Source of the DNA: Capniomyces stellatus
Lineage: Eukaryota > Kickxellomycota > Harpellomycetes > Harpellales > Legeriomycetaceae
Assembly (NCBI GenBank): GCA_001661515.1
Contig: LUVW01000021.1
Coordinates: 194,785 to 258,784, forward strand
DNA length: 64,000 bases
Direction of reading: 5' to 3'
Of this stretch, positions 1 to 12,679 are shown one piece after another. Every line of letters starts with the position of its first letter. Within the stretch, counting starts at the first letter, position 1. The translations under genes were made by a program, and so were the position numbers. The notes under the pieces are model-generated. The model ran no database searches, was not told the origin of the DNA, and saw only the letters and a program-made list of their open reading frames with translations.

Positions 1-1249
1 TTCTCTGACTTTGTTTGGTTAGACACATTTTGCTGCTCACATATCTGTGTGATGTTTGAAATATGCGACTTGGAAATAACAATAGTCTCAAATGGCCAAA
101 GGGCCCAGAACGGAACTAGCGCAACAAAGCTATCGTTTTCCACAACAACCCTGTTCTTGATCAAGCCTTCAGAGTTTGCGCCAGAACTACCAGCTGTATC
201 GGAGCTCGAATTAACCAACTCGCTTTTAACATAATCACACAATAAACATCTGTTATGGTGCGTCTTTTTGTACTCAGTCAGCGAGTTTTGCTCTTTAAAC
301 GGCTCACCAACAATTTGATCAAGAGCCCACACTTGCCCGTGGGGGTGGGGATTTGAGCAGCCCATTATCTCCCCTTTGTTTTCAAAAATCTGAATGTAGT
401 TTATATGTTGCTTTTCTGAAAGCTCGGTATATATACTGGACCATGTCGAAATAATTTGCTCAATTTCCTGAATCGAAAGCTCTGCAAACGTCAAATCATG
501 TCGAGGGGTGTAGCATATTACTTTACACTCGCCTTTTACTGACGACACTTTGTACAAATCTTTTGCAAATTCTATAAAAAACAATGCAAATACCAATGTT
601 AGTTGCCATTATGTGCTTGGGTTTCTCTCATTTATTAAAGTTTTACTATACAGTATATATATTTATATATCAAGCTTCAAGGTGCATGTCATCAGCCAAG
701 TTGGAAAAGTTATGGCTCCTTTATACCACTCTTATTTTTCCCCTTCCCGAGTTAGCCTTCCACATTGATGTCAATACCCTCCACGCCCAATCCAAAAAAT
801 AAAAGGATATAGAGCCAATAAACACCATATTTCAATTCAAACAAGCATCACGCACAGAGCTTGAGAATAACTAGATTTTCAATCAGCAGAAAGAGGTCTT
901 GTTTATTTAGCTTTATCGGCGTAGTATAAAATGCAGCTTTACCCGAGTTATCCGAAATGTTTGAAATGTCCGATTCGGCGATATCAGGCTGAGATTCCAG
1001 AACAGCAGAGAAATCATTGTTAAAAACAAAAGTGCCATGATAATCTTCATTTACCTCGCCGTTTATGCGGGTGTTATTGGGACATAAGTAGCAATTTGGA
1101 TCGTGTGTGATCGGATTTTCTACACTGGTTTCTGGTTCTGTTTGGCCTAGCCAAGGCCTCTTTGCTCGATGTGGCGAACACAGAACCCACTCTTGCGTGA
1201 GTGGATTAAATCTACGATGAGAATGATCTGTAAAAGAAAAACCTTGCAT
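1..1249 (-). CDS. GAL7: Galactose-1-phosphate uridylyltransferase, 5' part (runs off left edge)
   Basis: This is the Leloir-pathway enzyme that exchanges UDP between UDP-glucose and galactose-1-phosphate in the cytosol. Exon 1 is 1249-943 and exon 2 begins at 571 and continues past position 1; the 371-nt intron has donor GTAAAG and acceptor TTTTATAG, and the phases match (one base carried over). Exon 1 holds the family start HSHRRFNPLTQEWVLCSPHR and the zinc-type Cys pair in CYLCPNNTR. Exon 2 holds VICYTPRHDL and the catalytic GCSNPHPHGQ motif, whose second His is the uridylylated residue in the family, then the WALWPFET segment. The ATG at 1249 gives an N-terminus of normal family length. 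The C-terminal third lies outside the window. The identification is firm; only the exact junctions are inferred. Confidence 0.93.
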
Positions 1250-2195
1250 TACTACAGCATATGAGGTTTGTTGACAAGGTATAAAGAGAAAAGATGTGGC
1301 CGTCTGTCTCTATTCTCTAGCATCTAGTATCTATTCTCAAGTATCTATTCTCCGGTCTCTTGACTTAATACCAGTTATAAATTGTGTGAGTTAACAGAGT
1401 CGACCAATAGCTTATGGCTAAATAGTCTGGACTCTGGTAATTGAGGTTGATTTTCTTTTTTTAAAATAGTCATACTTCTGCAGCTGAAACTGATTCACTC
1501 ACTCAGTTACTACAGGTTTACCCTTTTTCTATTTCTTTTGTTAAAATACCGTGTATCTTTATCTACTTTTCACTGTTATTTACTATTTTCCAAATTATTG
1601 TTTATTGTTACACGATTTAGAAAAAATAAGGGGTATTGTTTATTCATTTACTTTTATTTTTCAAATAGGGCTATATATATATACTTTACTGAAAAAATAG
1701 GCTCGTAGTTATTAGACATTGGTTCTACTGCGAGCTGGCACAGGTACATGCTTTCCTATCCAACATCTTGCTACATAAGACCTGCAATATTGATGGATTA
1801 AAAGTCACTACTAAAAATTATCCTATCTCCCCTCGTTCCACTAGAGACATCGTACCTTGGCGGCTTTGGTCTATTCTGTGTTCTTGTACCCATTTTGTAA
1901 CCGGAGATACGTCATTATTCGGTGATCTCTTCGCCAGTGCTGCTATAGCACCTCCTACTTTGTCCGAGTCGCTGTATTTTTTTTATCCATCTGCTGCATC
2001 CACTAACCCAAGTGTTGTATCAGGTTTTGATGAGTTTGTTTATCAGGTCTGTGATCCAGGTCCTGTTGCTTCAAATAGTGCAATATTCTGGGTATAGCGA
2101 TGCAAAGATATTATATTATAGTGGAAATAACTATAAAAAAAAGATTATACAAATTAAATACCTAGTAATAAATACCAAGTACTAAATATTAAATA
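1250..2195. other. Spacer with a possible decayed coding segment
   Basis: Between two minus-strand genes that are transcribed in the same direction. It contains T-rich stretches and TATA-like AT runs near 1670-1685. Positions 1768-2097 are richer in G+C than the flanks and are open on the plus strand but lack an internal ATG. The minus strand of the same segment reads as protein-like sequence interrupted by three stops. No functional gene is supported; see the finding on this segment. Confidence 0.4.
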
Positions 2196-3467
2196 TTAAA
2201 TGTTAACAAAATTGCCTAGAAAGTTAAACACATCATTGTTTCCCTTAATCTTGGGCATTGATAGGGCTCTTGACTTGTTGGCGATGTCTGGGATCGAGCC
2301 TTCTACGCCATTGTTGGTGGTAGAACTTGCTTTTTCAGGCAGTGCATTGCCGGTTGGAGTAGCTTGCATTTTATCTGAATCACCTGTACTATTGTATTTG
2401 ACGTCACTGCCAACTTGTCCATCAACACCAGCAACGGTACTAGACTGGGCAGCAAAATGCGTGACACTTAGGTCAGTTTCTAGATTTGTGTCTATTGTTA
2501 GTGGTGGTATTGGGTCTATGTTTGCACCGATGCAGAATATAGCAATGTTACTTATTACAACGTTGTTGTTGCGAGACCCAAACAGCAGATAAAGCCTGTT
2601 TTGTTTCATGTGTTCAATAAATGGATAGTTGAGAATTGTATCATCCAACACTATTCTGTTGTTTACTCCCATGTAGATCCCGCCGCTTGTTGATCTAAGC
2701 ACTATCTCTGGGTCATCCGAGCCATCGTTTGTGTAGTTGCCAAAGTTATTGGTCACAGCTTTTAGGTTCATGAGACCTGATCCCAAGCCGTAGTAACCAA
2801 ATACCTTTTCGCTATTTGCCAAGCCTTTCATATCATCGACTTTAAGGTAGTAATCAATTCCATTCTTGACGTTAAAGGTCACCTGGAACTGGTCGTTGGG
2901 ACAGCCAACAGGAATAGGTGTATTTGTGTTAAATGCACCACTGTCATCAAATGACCCACCAGACGTGATGGTAATATCAGGATACGTTGCCAAAGTAAGC
3001 TGTTCCATGGTGGTAGTGATAGGTAAAGTTGTTGTATCTGCGCAATGCTCTTCTGTTATTGTTCTTGTATAAAACGCATTTGGGTTGTTCAAGTCCAGTG
3101 TAAATGTGGAGATTTTAGTCACAGTTATATACTTAATCAATGTTCCTGGACCAACTGTGATTGGGGGCGTGGTGATTATCGTCAGCTTGGTTGGAGTTAA
3201 AGTTTCTGTTGTAAAGATCAGCGTAGTAGACATTTTCTCACACGCGGATATTTCAATCAAGTTGTCAATACTGACACTCTGTACATTGTCAATAGTAATC
3301 TCAATCAAATTCTCGGCAGTGACTTCAATTAAATTGCCTACATCAGCGTTGTCTATATCACTTGCGGTCTGTGCTGCCAGCTTCCCGTCTATGTTGTTGG
3401 TAGCTATAACTGATGAGCTCAAAAAAGCGAGAATCTGACTCGTAGCGAAAAGTAGGTTGTATCTCAT
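2196..3467 (-). CDS. Secreted orphan protein with NLIE repeats
   Basis: A 423-residue protein with a hydrophobic signal peptide (about residues 1-22), so it is probably secreted. Residues about 42-76 carry four imperfect copies of an 11-residue unit with core NLIE (NLIEVTAE, NLIEITID, NVQSVSID, NLIEISA), a periodicity that suits a beta-solenoid or stacked-strand fold. A Thr-rich stretch (about 80-190) looks like a glycosylated stalk. Residues about 190-325 form a compact beta-rich domain beginning GCPNDQFQVTF with Cys at each end, followed by a low-complexity tail ending VFNFLGNFVNI. No GPI signal is obvious. I do not recognise the family; a cell-surface lectin-like or adhesin role is only a guess. 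The ATG at 3467 is preceded by an A/T-rich leader and there is no intron. Confidence 0.75.
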   Translation of the reverse strand: MRYNLLFATSQILAFLSSSVIATNNIDGKLAAQTASDIDNADVGNLIEVTAENLIEITIDNVQSVSIDNLIEISACEKMSTTLIFTTETLTPTKLTIITTPPITVGPGTLIKYITVTKISTFTLDLNNPNAFYTRTITEEHCADTTTLPITTTMEQLTLATYPDITITSGGSFDDSGAFNTNTPIPVGCPNDQFQVTFNVKNGIDYYLKVDDMKGLANSEKVFGYYGLGSGLMNLKAVTNNFGNYTNDGSDDPEIVLRSTSGGIYMGVNNRIVLDDTILNYPFIEHMKQNRLYLLFGSRNNNVVISNIAIFCIGANIDPIPPLTIDTNLETDLSVTHFAAQSSTVAGVDGQVGSDVKYNSTGDSDKMQATPTGNALPEKASSTTNNGVEGSIPDIANKSRALSMPKIKGNNDVFNFLGNFVNI

Positions 3468-4714
3468 TGCGATTATATTTCTGGTTTTTGGTCTATTAGA
3501 TTATTCTAGTAGCACGATTTGGTTGTTATATTTGAGAGATTTTTTTTAAAAAAGTGAGTATAACCTTGTTGTTGTTATTACTTGTGTTTGTATTTTGTTA
3601 GATAAAATATGTGAATGTGTAGTCGTTACTAGTACTAAACTATGGTTACCTATCCTAAGGAATGAAGGTTTGAATATGATTTTTTTTTTTTAAAAGCAAG
3701 GGATTAATGCTCGATTTTTATAGCTGGTTACAGCGTGAGTTTAAAATATTTTACTCTCGATTTACCCTTTCATCGAGCTGTAGCAACTTTAAATTCAGCG
3801 ATAGGTAACATTATTGGTTTGGCTTTTTAGCATCATTGTTGTATCATTAGTGCTGCTGTCGGTTACTCATTTATGTTTTAGAGACAACAATAAAATCCAA
3901 TGTGTATCTCGATGACCACCTGGAGTTGCAATATGATACAATACAATACAACACACTGCACTTTTATTTATTTTTTGTCCATTTATAAGCAGTGTAGTTT
4001 GAATTCCAGCCTAGCTTTACACTGGTATTTTATCTGAGCAGGTCTGCTTGATTGCAGGGTTGATGATGAAGGGAAATGTTTGAAAAAGGCGAGCCATGTT
4101 GTTTGCTGTCTTTTCCTGATAAGATTTTAAGCTTTAGAAAGCTACTACAAATGATAAATCGGGTTTAGAGAATGGGTTTTGCCATTGTCGAGAGTAGTTG
4201 ATGTTCTTTTTTTTTTCAATTTGTGATTTTATTGTGGCATTTACACCTTGAGCTTTTCAACTGGAATTATCCAGTCCATTTATCCTACAATAATCAAAAC
4301 CACACAAATAATTATGTGCTCAAAACGACAATGTAGCCCAACTTACTCTACAAAAGACCCAATTGTCCACCTCAATTGCGTGTTGTACCGTTTAGTTTAG
4401 TTGCAGGCTACTTTGAATGGTTTTACAGGCACTTAAGAATAATCGTTTTTATTATCTGGACCTCTTTTGGTATTCAACACTCTTATTATCAAACTACCAA
4501 CTAACGACACAAGTCTTCAAAAGTATTTTCACTCAATTATACAAACAATCGATACTATTGCTGAAATACCATCAACATTGCAGCAAGTATCTTTTATAGA
4601 TTTCCTCGCCTGCTAGCTTATGCTATCTGACTTAGGTAATATTATCACTATTATAAACATTATATTTACTTTATCTTGGGTTTAGAATATACTAGACCAA
4701 GAATTAAAGCTGTT

Positions 4715-4752
4715 GGGGGGGGGGGGGGTNNNNNNNNGGGGGGGGGGGGGGT
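4715..4752. repeat. Poly-G tract with assembly gap
   Basis: A run of 14 G, one T, eight N (4730-4737) and then 15 G. The gap was probably bridged through a homopolymer, so the true length is unknown. Confidence 0.9.
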
Positions 4753-6310
4753 TCCATCACTTTTATTTTCACTTTTTCACTGTTTATTATTTACTGTTTA
4801 TTATTTGCTTTTGATATGTTTTTTACAAGTTCAAAAAAATGTTGTGGTAAACAAATTTTCTCTAACGCAGCCGTAGAATGTTGGGTTAACAACAAGAATT
4901 TCGGTTTTTTGATGTGCATTTCATAAAAACATAAGCAGAGGCTAAAGCTAAACCAAAAGCTAGACTCTGCCTTGTTGGGAATAAAGACCCATTGTAATAA
5001 AAATGTCCTTTGCAGACAAATTACAATTTGGTCAAGCGTTCGTTTATCCTACACTTGTATTTACAATACACGATTATACATACACAGACCTATTTAGAGG
5101 ACAATTTATCCTTTTTGGCAGGACACTCGGTGTTTATTTAGACGAGTGTATAATAAACGGGCTATTATTATTATCCTATCTCAATAATGGCGTTGACTTT
5201 TTTCTTTTGACACCACAATAGATTTTGCTGATATCAGAAACACAAATGTGTGTAATGTACTTTGACTCTATCATAAAAAAAAAGAAAAAAAAAGCAAGTA
5301 CTGGAACAACAATGTACCTGGAACAGACGAAGGGCATAAAGCGTCTTGAAAAACACGCATTTCACAAGTACACACAAACAATAAAAGAAAAGATCCAGCA
5401 AACTTTTACATCAAGTCTAGTCAAGTCGAGTGTGGTGAAATAAACGATTAATTGTTGGTTTCAGTATCACAAACTTCCCTCCTAGCACCCTTGTTCCTTG
5501 CTGCTGCCAAATACACATTACGAGCGTTTACAATTGATTTTTATAAAAGGAAAAAGCAGACAGTTTTTTTTTTAAACAAGAGGGATGTAATTTTTCAAGG
5601 TTGTTTAAACAATCGATGCTTGACCTGCATTATTTTTTTTTGTGTTGTTTTTCTTATTGTTATATTATTACCACTTTCACACTAAAGCTGTAGTGTTGTA
5701 ATGTACTTTGGTTTGTTCACCTTATACTATTAAACAATAGTTTTCGTAATACAACGCCTAGCAATGAACCTATGATTTTTAGCTGAGCCACTTTCAAACC
5801 AAACATCCAAACAGTTCCTTAAAAATGCTCATAAAAATAGAATATTGTATTAAAAAGAAACTTTGAAAACTTTGAGTAAACACTTAGTATGGCTTTGTAC
5901 AAAGTGCTAGGACTGGTGCGATACATTTCAGTTTGGTACTGGAGATATACCATATCTTTAGCTAGTATTTTTTTTTACTTTTTTTTTGCTTTTTATTTTT
6001 TTTTGCTTTGCTTACTCTTTTATCGTTAATTAATTGTTAATTATTTTATAGCCACTCTTTTTTCATATTATGTGTATTGTATTGTACTGCATTATAGCTT
6101 TTATAAACTTGTTTTTGACTATTTTTTTTTATTGTGTTTGGCAGTCCTTTTTAGCAATCACTTGGTTGCTTTTGAAGTTAGGTAAAACCTCACTAATTGT
6201 ACGTTTCAATACTACTGTAAACCATTTACAATGTATGTTATGTGTTGTCAATATACAACGCTCTTCTACCACTATGTCTATCAACACAAAATAAGGTGCA
6301 GTTTGTAGTA

Positions 6311-6390
6311 TTTGCTTTTCCACAACTCTGCTTTTCCACAACTCTGCTTTTCCACAATTCTGCTTTTCCACAATTCTGCTTTTCCACAAT
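6311..6390. repeat. 16-bp tandem repeat, five copies
   Basis: Five head-to-tail copies of TCTGCTTTTCCACAAT, with the first two ending in C instead of T. The repeat creates the minus-strand reading frame 6129-6491, which I do not accept as a gene. Confidence 0.9.
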
Positions 6391-7647
6391 GCTGTTTTTA
6401 AAAACATTTTTTCACTTATTTTTAATGTCAATTGATAAATGAATGGATTGTGTTTGCAAACCAGTTTAGAATTTTTGCGGTCCTCTATCATTTAAAGCGG
6501 CGATAACTTTCCGTGTTGTTGAGGGCTGTAATGGCTGATGTGTTTTATTATACACATTATATGGACACCGGAGTGTATAAATTTCCTAACGTGTGTAAAC
6601 AAAAGGCAGCTAGCTGTAGATGTACTTTCATGGAGTATAACTGTTAGCTTTGTTGTAGTTAAATAAATAAGCAGTGTATTCGTGCAATAAAACTGTCTAG
6701 GAATTTTGTGTAGAAAAAGTCAACTGAGCCATTGCCTACCAGTACAATGAAAGTCAACAAATACAGATACCATGTGTTTAGTCTACAACCAAGGTATTGA
6801 CAAAGTCATGCAAATGAAATTAGACTTTGAAGGAGCAGCTCATATAAAGTCTAGTAACACAATGATGTTGAGTATAGCGAAAAGCTTTCAAAGTAAAAAA
6901 AAAATACATCCAATTAGCTGGACGTTTAATTAACATGTTAACAATCAAATTTTTTTTACATTATGGCGAGCCAGAAAGGTTTAAAAGTAAAAATACATGA
7001 TGAAATGCAAAAAAGTCTGACAATTGTATGCTGCGGCCTAGCAACAATTAGTTTGAATTGTCTAGTCGAACAATAAAGTGTTCTAAAAAAAAGGGGGGAA
7101 TCCAGACTATGCGGATCATTATCTAGCGCAGTGGGAACAACGCAGTTTCAGTGATCGCCTTTTGGCGCTCAAAAAGGTAGCATGAAATAGTATCGCATTT
7201 AAACGGAGTTTAAATCACATATCCAGCAGAAACAAGGTTGATTGTGCAGAAGAACGTTTTGTAAAAATATATATTTAAGAACAAAGCGAGGTAGTGTTAG
7301 TTAAAATTAATGGCCATATAGATAAAATCAAAAATCAAAAACCAAAAACCAAAAACCAAATACTTTTCCCATAACCTTTTCCATTGCTAAATGGCACGCT
7401 TCATCAGATTTTGTAAAGTCAGTTTATACAGCGAGTAATACGCAGCAACCATTTTTTACTAAAAAAAAGTAAGGTAAAAAGCCCTTGGCAAGGAAATAAA
7501 AAGAAATGACATGAAGAGAATATTTTAAAAGAGATGGCGGAAGTTCAAAAGGGGATGAAAATGAAATCATCGAGTGACTCGGATGTTGAAAGCTGATATT
7601 TTACTTTTTAAACATTTGTAATTTTTTTTAATTTTTTTTAATTTTTT

Positions 7648-7697
7648 TTATGTGGTTTATTGGTAACAAAATCAACACAACAAAAACATACAATATC
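7648..7697 (+). repeat. Dispersed element, copy A
   Basis: Contains TGTGGTTTATTGGTAACA and then ATCAACACAACAAAAACATA, preceded by T-rich simple sequence. Closely similar copies lie at 37397-37446, 57913-57964 (minus) and 61618-61650 (minus). It is downstream of the Prp43 gene. Confidence 0.6.
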
Positions 7698-8091
7698 AAG
7701 CAATATCATAAAATACTATAAAACACTGTGCTATTTTGATATGTTAAATGACTCTATTAGCCAACACCCCTTCGATCAATTAGATCGTCCGTACCCGATG
7801 GGCATTGGTTCAAGGAGATTGGTGCTACTTTAAGCCTGGACAGGATCAAGTAACGGGGTTTGTTAAAAAGTAGAGTTTTAAAAATAAATGTAAATGATAG
7901 TATAAAAATAGTAATATGTTAGTGGCGGTTATAATAGGTTAAAGACAGGTTTTATAGAAACAAAATCTGTCAGAAAACAACCAAAGGTGTAGGGGATTTA
8001 AAAGGCAAAAGAGGGGGATAAGATGAAATTAAAACCAAAAACAGCGATTGTAATCGGGTTGGTAGTAGGAAAGACAACAGTGGTAAAACAA

Positions 8092-10992
<2,901 letters not shown>

Positions 10993-11145
10993 CTACTGTA
11001 CCAAATCTCTTGAAATAAGGTCTGTGGATTCAATGCCTGTTTCATTTTCCGGTTTAAAGTTAGTTCGATGCTTGGCGTATTTGGCCAGTAAACGCCTTTC
11101 TAAACAATGCAGCATGACCGCTTTTGATTTAACATATAGCATCAT
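10993..11145 (-). CDS. Small hypothetical ORF or terminal exon
   Basis: A 50-codon minus-strand frame from tandem ATG codons at 11145-11140 to TAG. The product is basic and helical in character (LERRLLAKYAKHR near the middle, ending ISRDLVQ) and its composition is more protein-like than the surrounding spacer. The bases just upstream read CCTAAAACCACGCAG, a possible branch site and 3' splice site, so this may be the last exon of a spliced gene whose earlier exon I could not place. No family is recognised. Confidence 0.3.
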   Translation of the reverse strand: MMLYVKSKAVMLHCLERRLLAKYAKHRTNFKPENETGIESTDLISRDLVQ

Positions 11146-11370
11146 CACTGCGTGGTTTTAGGCGGTGTACATCAAATACGCAAAATCAAAACGCTATTGC
11201 ATCAAATCGATAGTTTATTTCATCTTGTAGAATATACAAATTAATTAAATTACAAAACTCGCCAAGAAATAATGGCAACTATATAACACCATGTGTTTTG
11301 TGAAAATCCAAACAGTTGTTTGGTACCATTTAGTGCAGTAGCTAGAAGTATATATAGCCAACTGTTTTCG

Positions 11371-12021
11371 CTAGTTTATACAACTAATGCAGTCCAGATT
11401 CTCATTTACACACGCCTTCTTATTTATATCAAAAAGCAATGCCCCGTGCTTTTCAATACATTTTTTGAGCGCCTCTGCACCAGGAACATTCCTAGCACAT
11501 TCTTGGTCTGCTATGCGCGTGCTGGTACCTGTTTGTGGGGTCTCGCTTTTGGTCTTTTTGATCTCGCATCCATCTACAGTGGCCTTGCTATTTATTCCGC
11601 TGGCCTCAGTCGTGCCACTCAGTCTTGGGCTTCCATCCGCGCAAAAGTATGGGTTGCTGGACACACACACCTTGCATCCGTACATATCACACTTGCACTC
11701 TTTTCCATATTCGTTCCAACTATTTCTTCTATATCGAGACTCGCATATTCTCATCAATCTTGAATTCTCCACTCCTGGAGTACACTTTACATACTCTGGC
11801 TCATTAGTAGCACTTTCTTTAACGAGATACTCGGAAAATATGAAAGTTCCCTTTACTGCGCGACTATCCAAGTCCACTGCCACGCCAGTTTTGTTGCCTG
11901 GAAGTCTAACGCTTGTAATATGCTCCTCCGAATTGGGTACACGTCCTTTGATATATGGGTTGATTATACTTGATGAGCCAAAAACTATTCCTAATAAAAA
12001 GAGTACTCGAAGACCGAACAT
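11371..12021 (-). CDS. Cys-rich secreted protein, unknown
   Basis: A 216-residue protein. The first ~18 residues (MFGLRVLFLLGIVFGSSS) form a clear signal peptide. The mature part has about 13 cysteines, clustered around CKCDMYGCKVC in the middle and ACVNENLDCISC at the C-terminus, with an intervening Ser/Thr-rich segment. This pattern suggests a disulfide-stabilised extracellular protein, such as a host-interaction or cell-wall protein. I do not recognise a family. It sits between Prp43 and the large secreted protein on the same strand, so two predicted secreted orphans are adjacent. The ATG at 12021 starts exactly at the signal peptide and there is no intron. Confidence 0.7.
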   Translation of the reverse strand: MFGLRVLFLLGIVFGSSSIINPYIKGRVPNSEEHITSVRLPGNKTGVAVDLDSRAVKGTFIFSEYLVKESATNEPEYVKCTPGVENSRLMRICESRYRRNSWNEYGKECKCDMYGCKVCVSSNPYFCADGSPRLSGTTEASGINSKATVDGCEIKKTKSETPQTGTSTRIADQECARNVPGAEALKKCIEKHGALLFDINKKACVNENLDCISCIN

Positions 12022-12679
12022 TTTGATTTTTACTGCTAATCTTAATATTACAAAGCGACTCCAGTTTCTGCTTTTCTGCCTCTGTTTCTCTGTCTTTGTT
12101 TTTTTATTGTTTTGTTTCAGCTAGAATGATATCTAGTTAAATTAATCTTGATACTAAGTCGACGTTTAAATAATATTTTTTTCTCCCTTCTTTTCCTGTT
12201 TATGTTTCTTGGTTTATGAATATACCGTGGCTGAAATTGGAGTAGCATTTAGAATATTTTTTTCTAATGGCCATAGTGTGCTAAACCTAAAGTTGTTAAT
12301 TTAAGCTCATAGCCTCTGAAATAAGAACAACAGTCTTTTTATGACCAATCTCAGTATTGTAACCAGAGATAAAAATAAAGGCCCCGCCCCTCCCACCTCC
12401 CCTCAAGTATTTTAAACACTCGACTTTTGAATTCAGGCACACCACAAGACAACTATGGCCAAAATTTGCACCATAAACAGTTTAATAGTTTAAAATTTCG
12501 ATGTGTTATTAATATAATTGCTGACTCATTCAGCATCTCTATTACGTTTTTTTCAATAGATATAAACCTTCTAAATAAATAGCATATATAAAACATGTCC
12601 TAATCGGTTTTCGGGTAAGTTTGGGAACGTGTTTTGCTAGTTAAAATACTGGCGTCAGTAAGTTTCATCGATATTCACA
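12022..12679. other. Spacer between two secreted-protein genes
   Basis: An AT-rich spacer with a C-rich patch at 12380-12405. It carries the leader of the upstream minus-strand gene and the 3' region of the next. I see no gene in it. Confidence 0.5.

Larger units (their letters stand above)
3468..8091. other. 4.6-kb spacer, mostly noncoding
   Basis: There is no long gene on either strand. It holds a short assembly gap inside a poly-G tract (4715-4752), a 16-bp tandem repeat (6311-6390), A-rich CCAAAAA repeats near 7325-7360, a (ATTTTTTTTA)n tract at 7620-7650 and one copy of a dispersed element (7648-7697). Three small plus-strand ORFs with ordinary ATG contexts are possible: 5003-5221 (72 aa, starting MSFADKLQF), 5889-6029 (46 aa, a basic start followed by a membrane-like Phe-rich segment) and 6531-6647 (38 aa with four Cys). 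None matches a family I know, and any could be chance. Confidence 0.5.

Noticed and set aside
6129..6491. 120-codon minus-strand frame
   Set aside because: Its middle is produced by the 16-bp tandem repeat; composition is not protein-like and nothing supports a gene.
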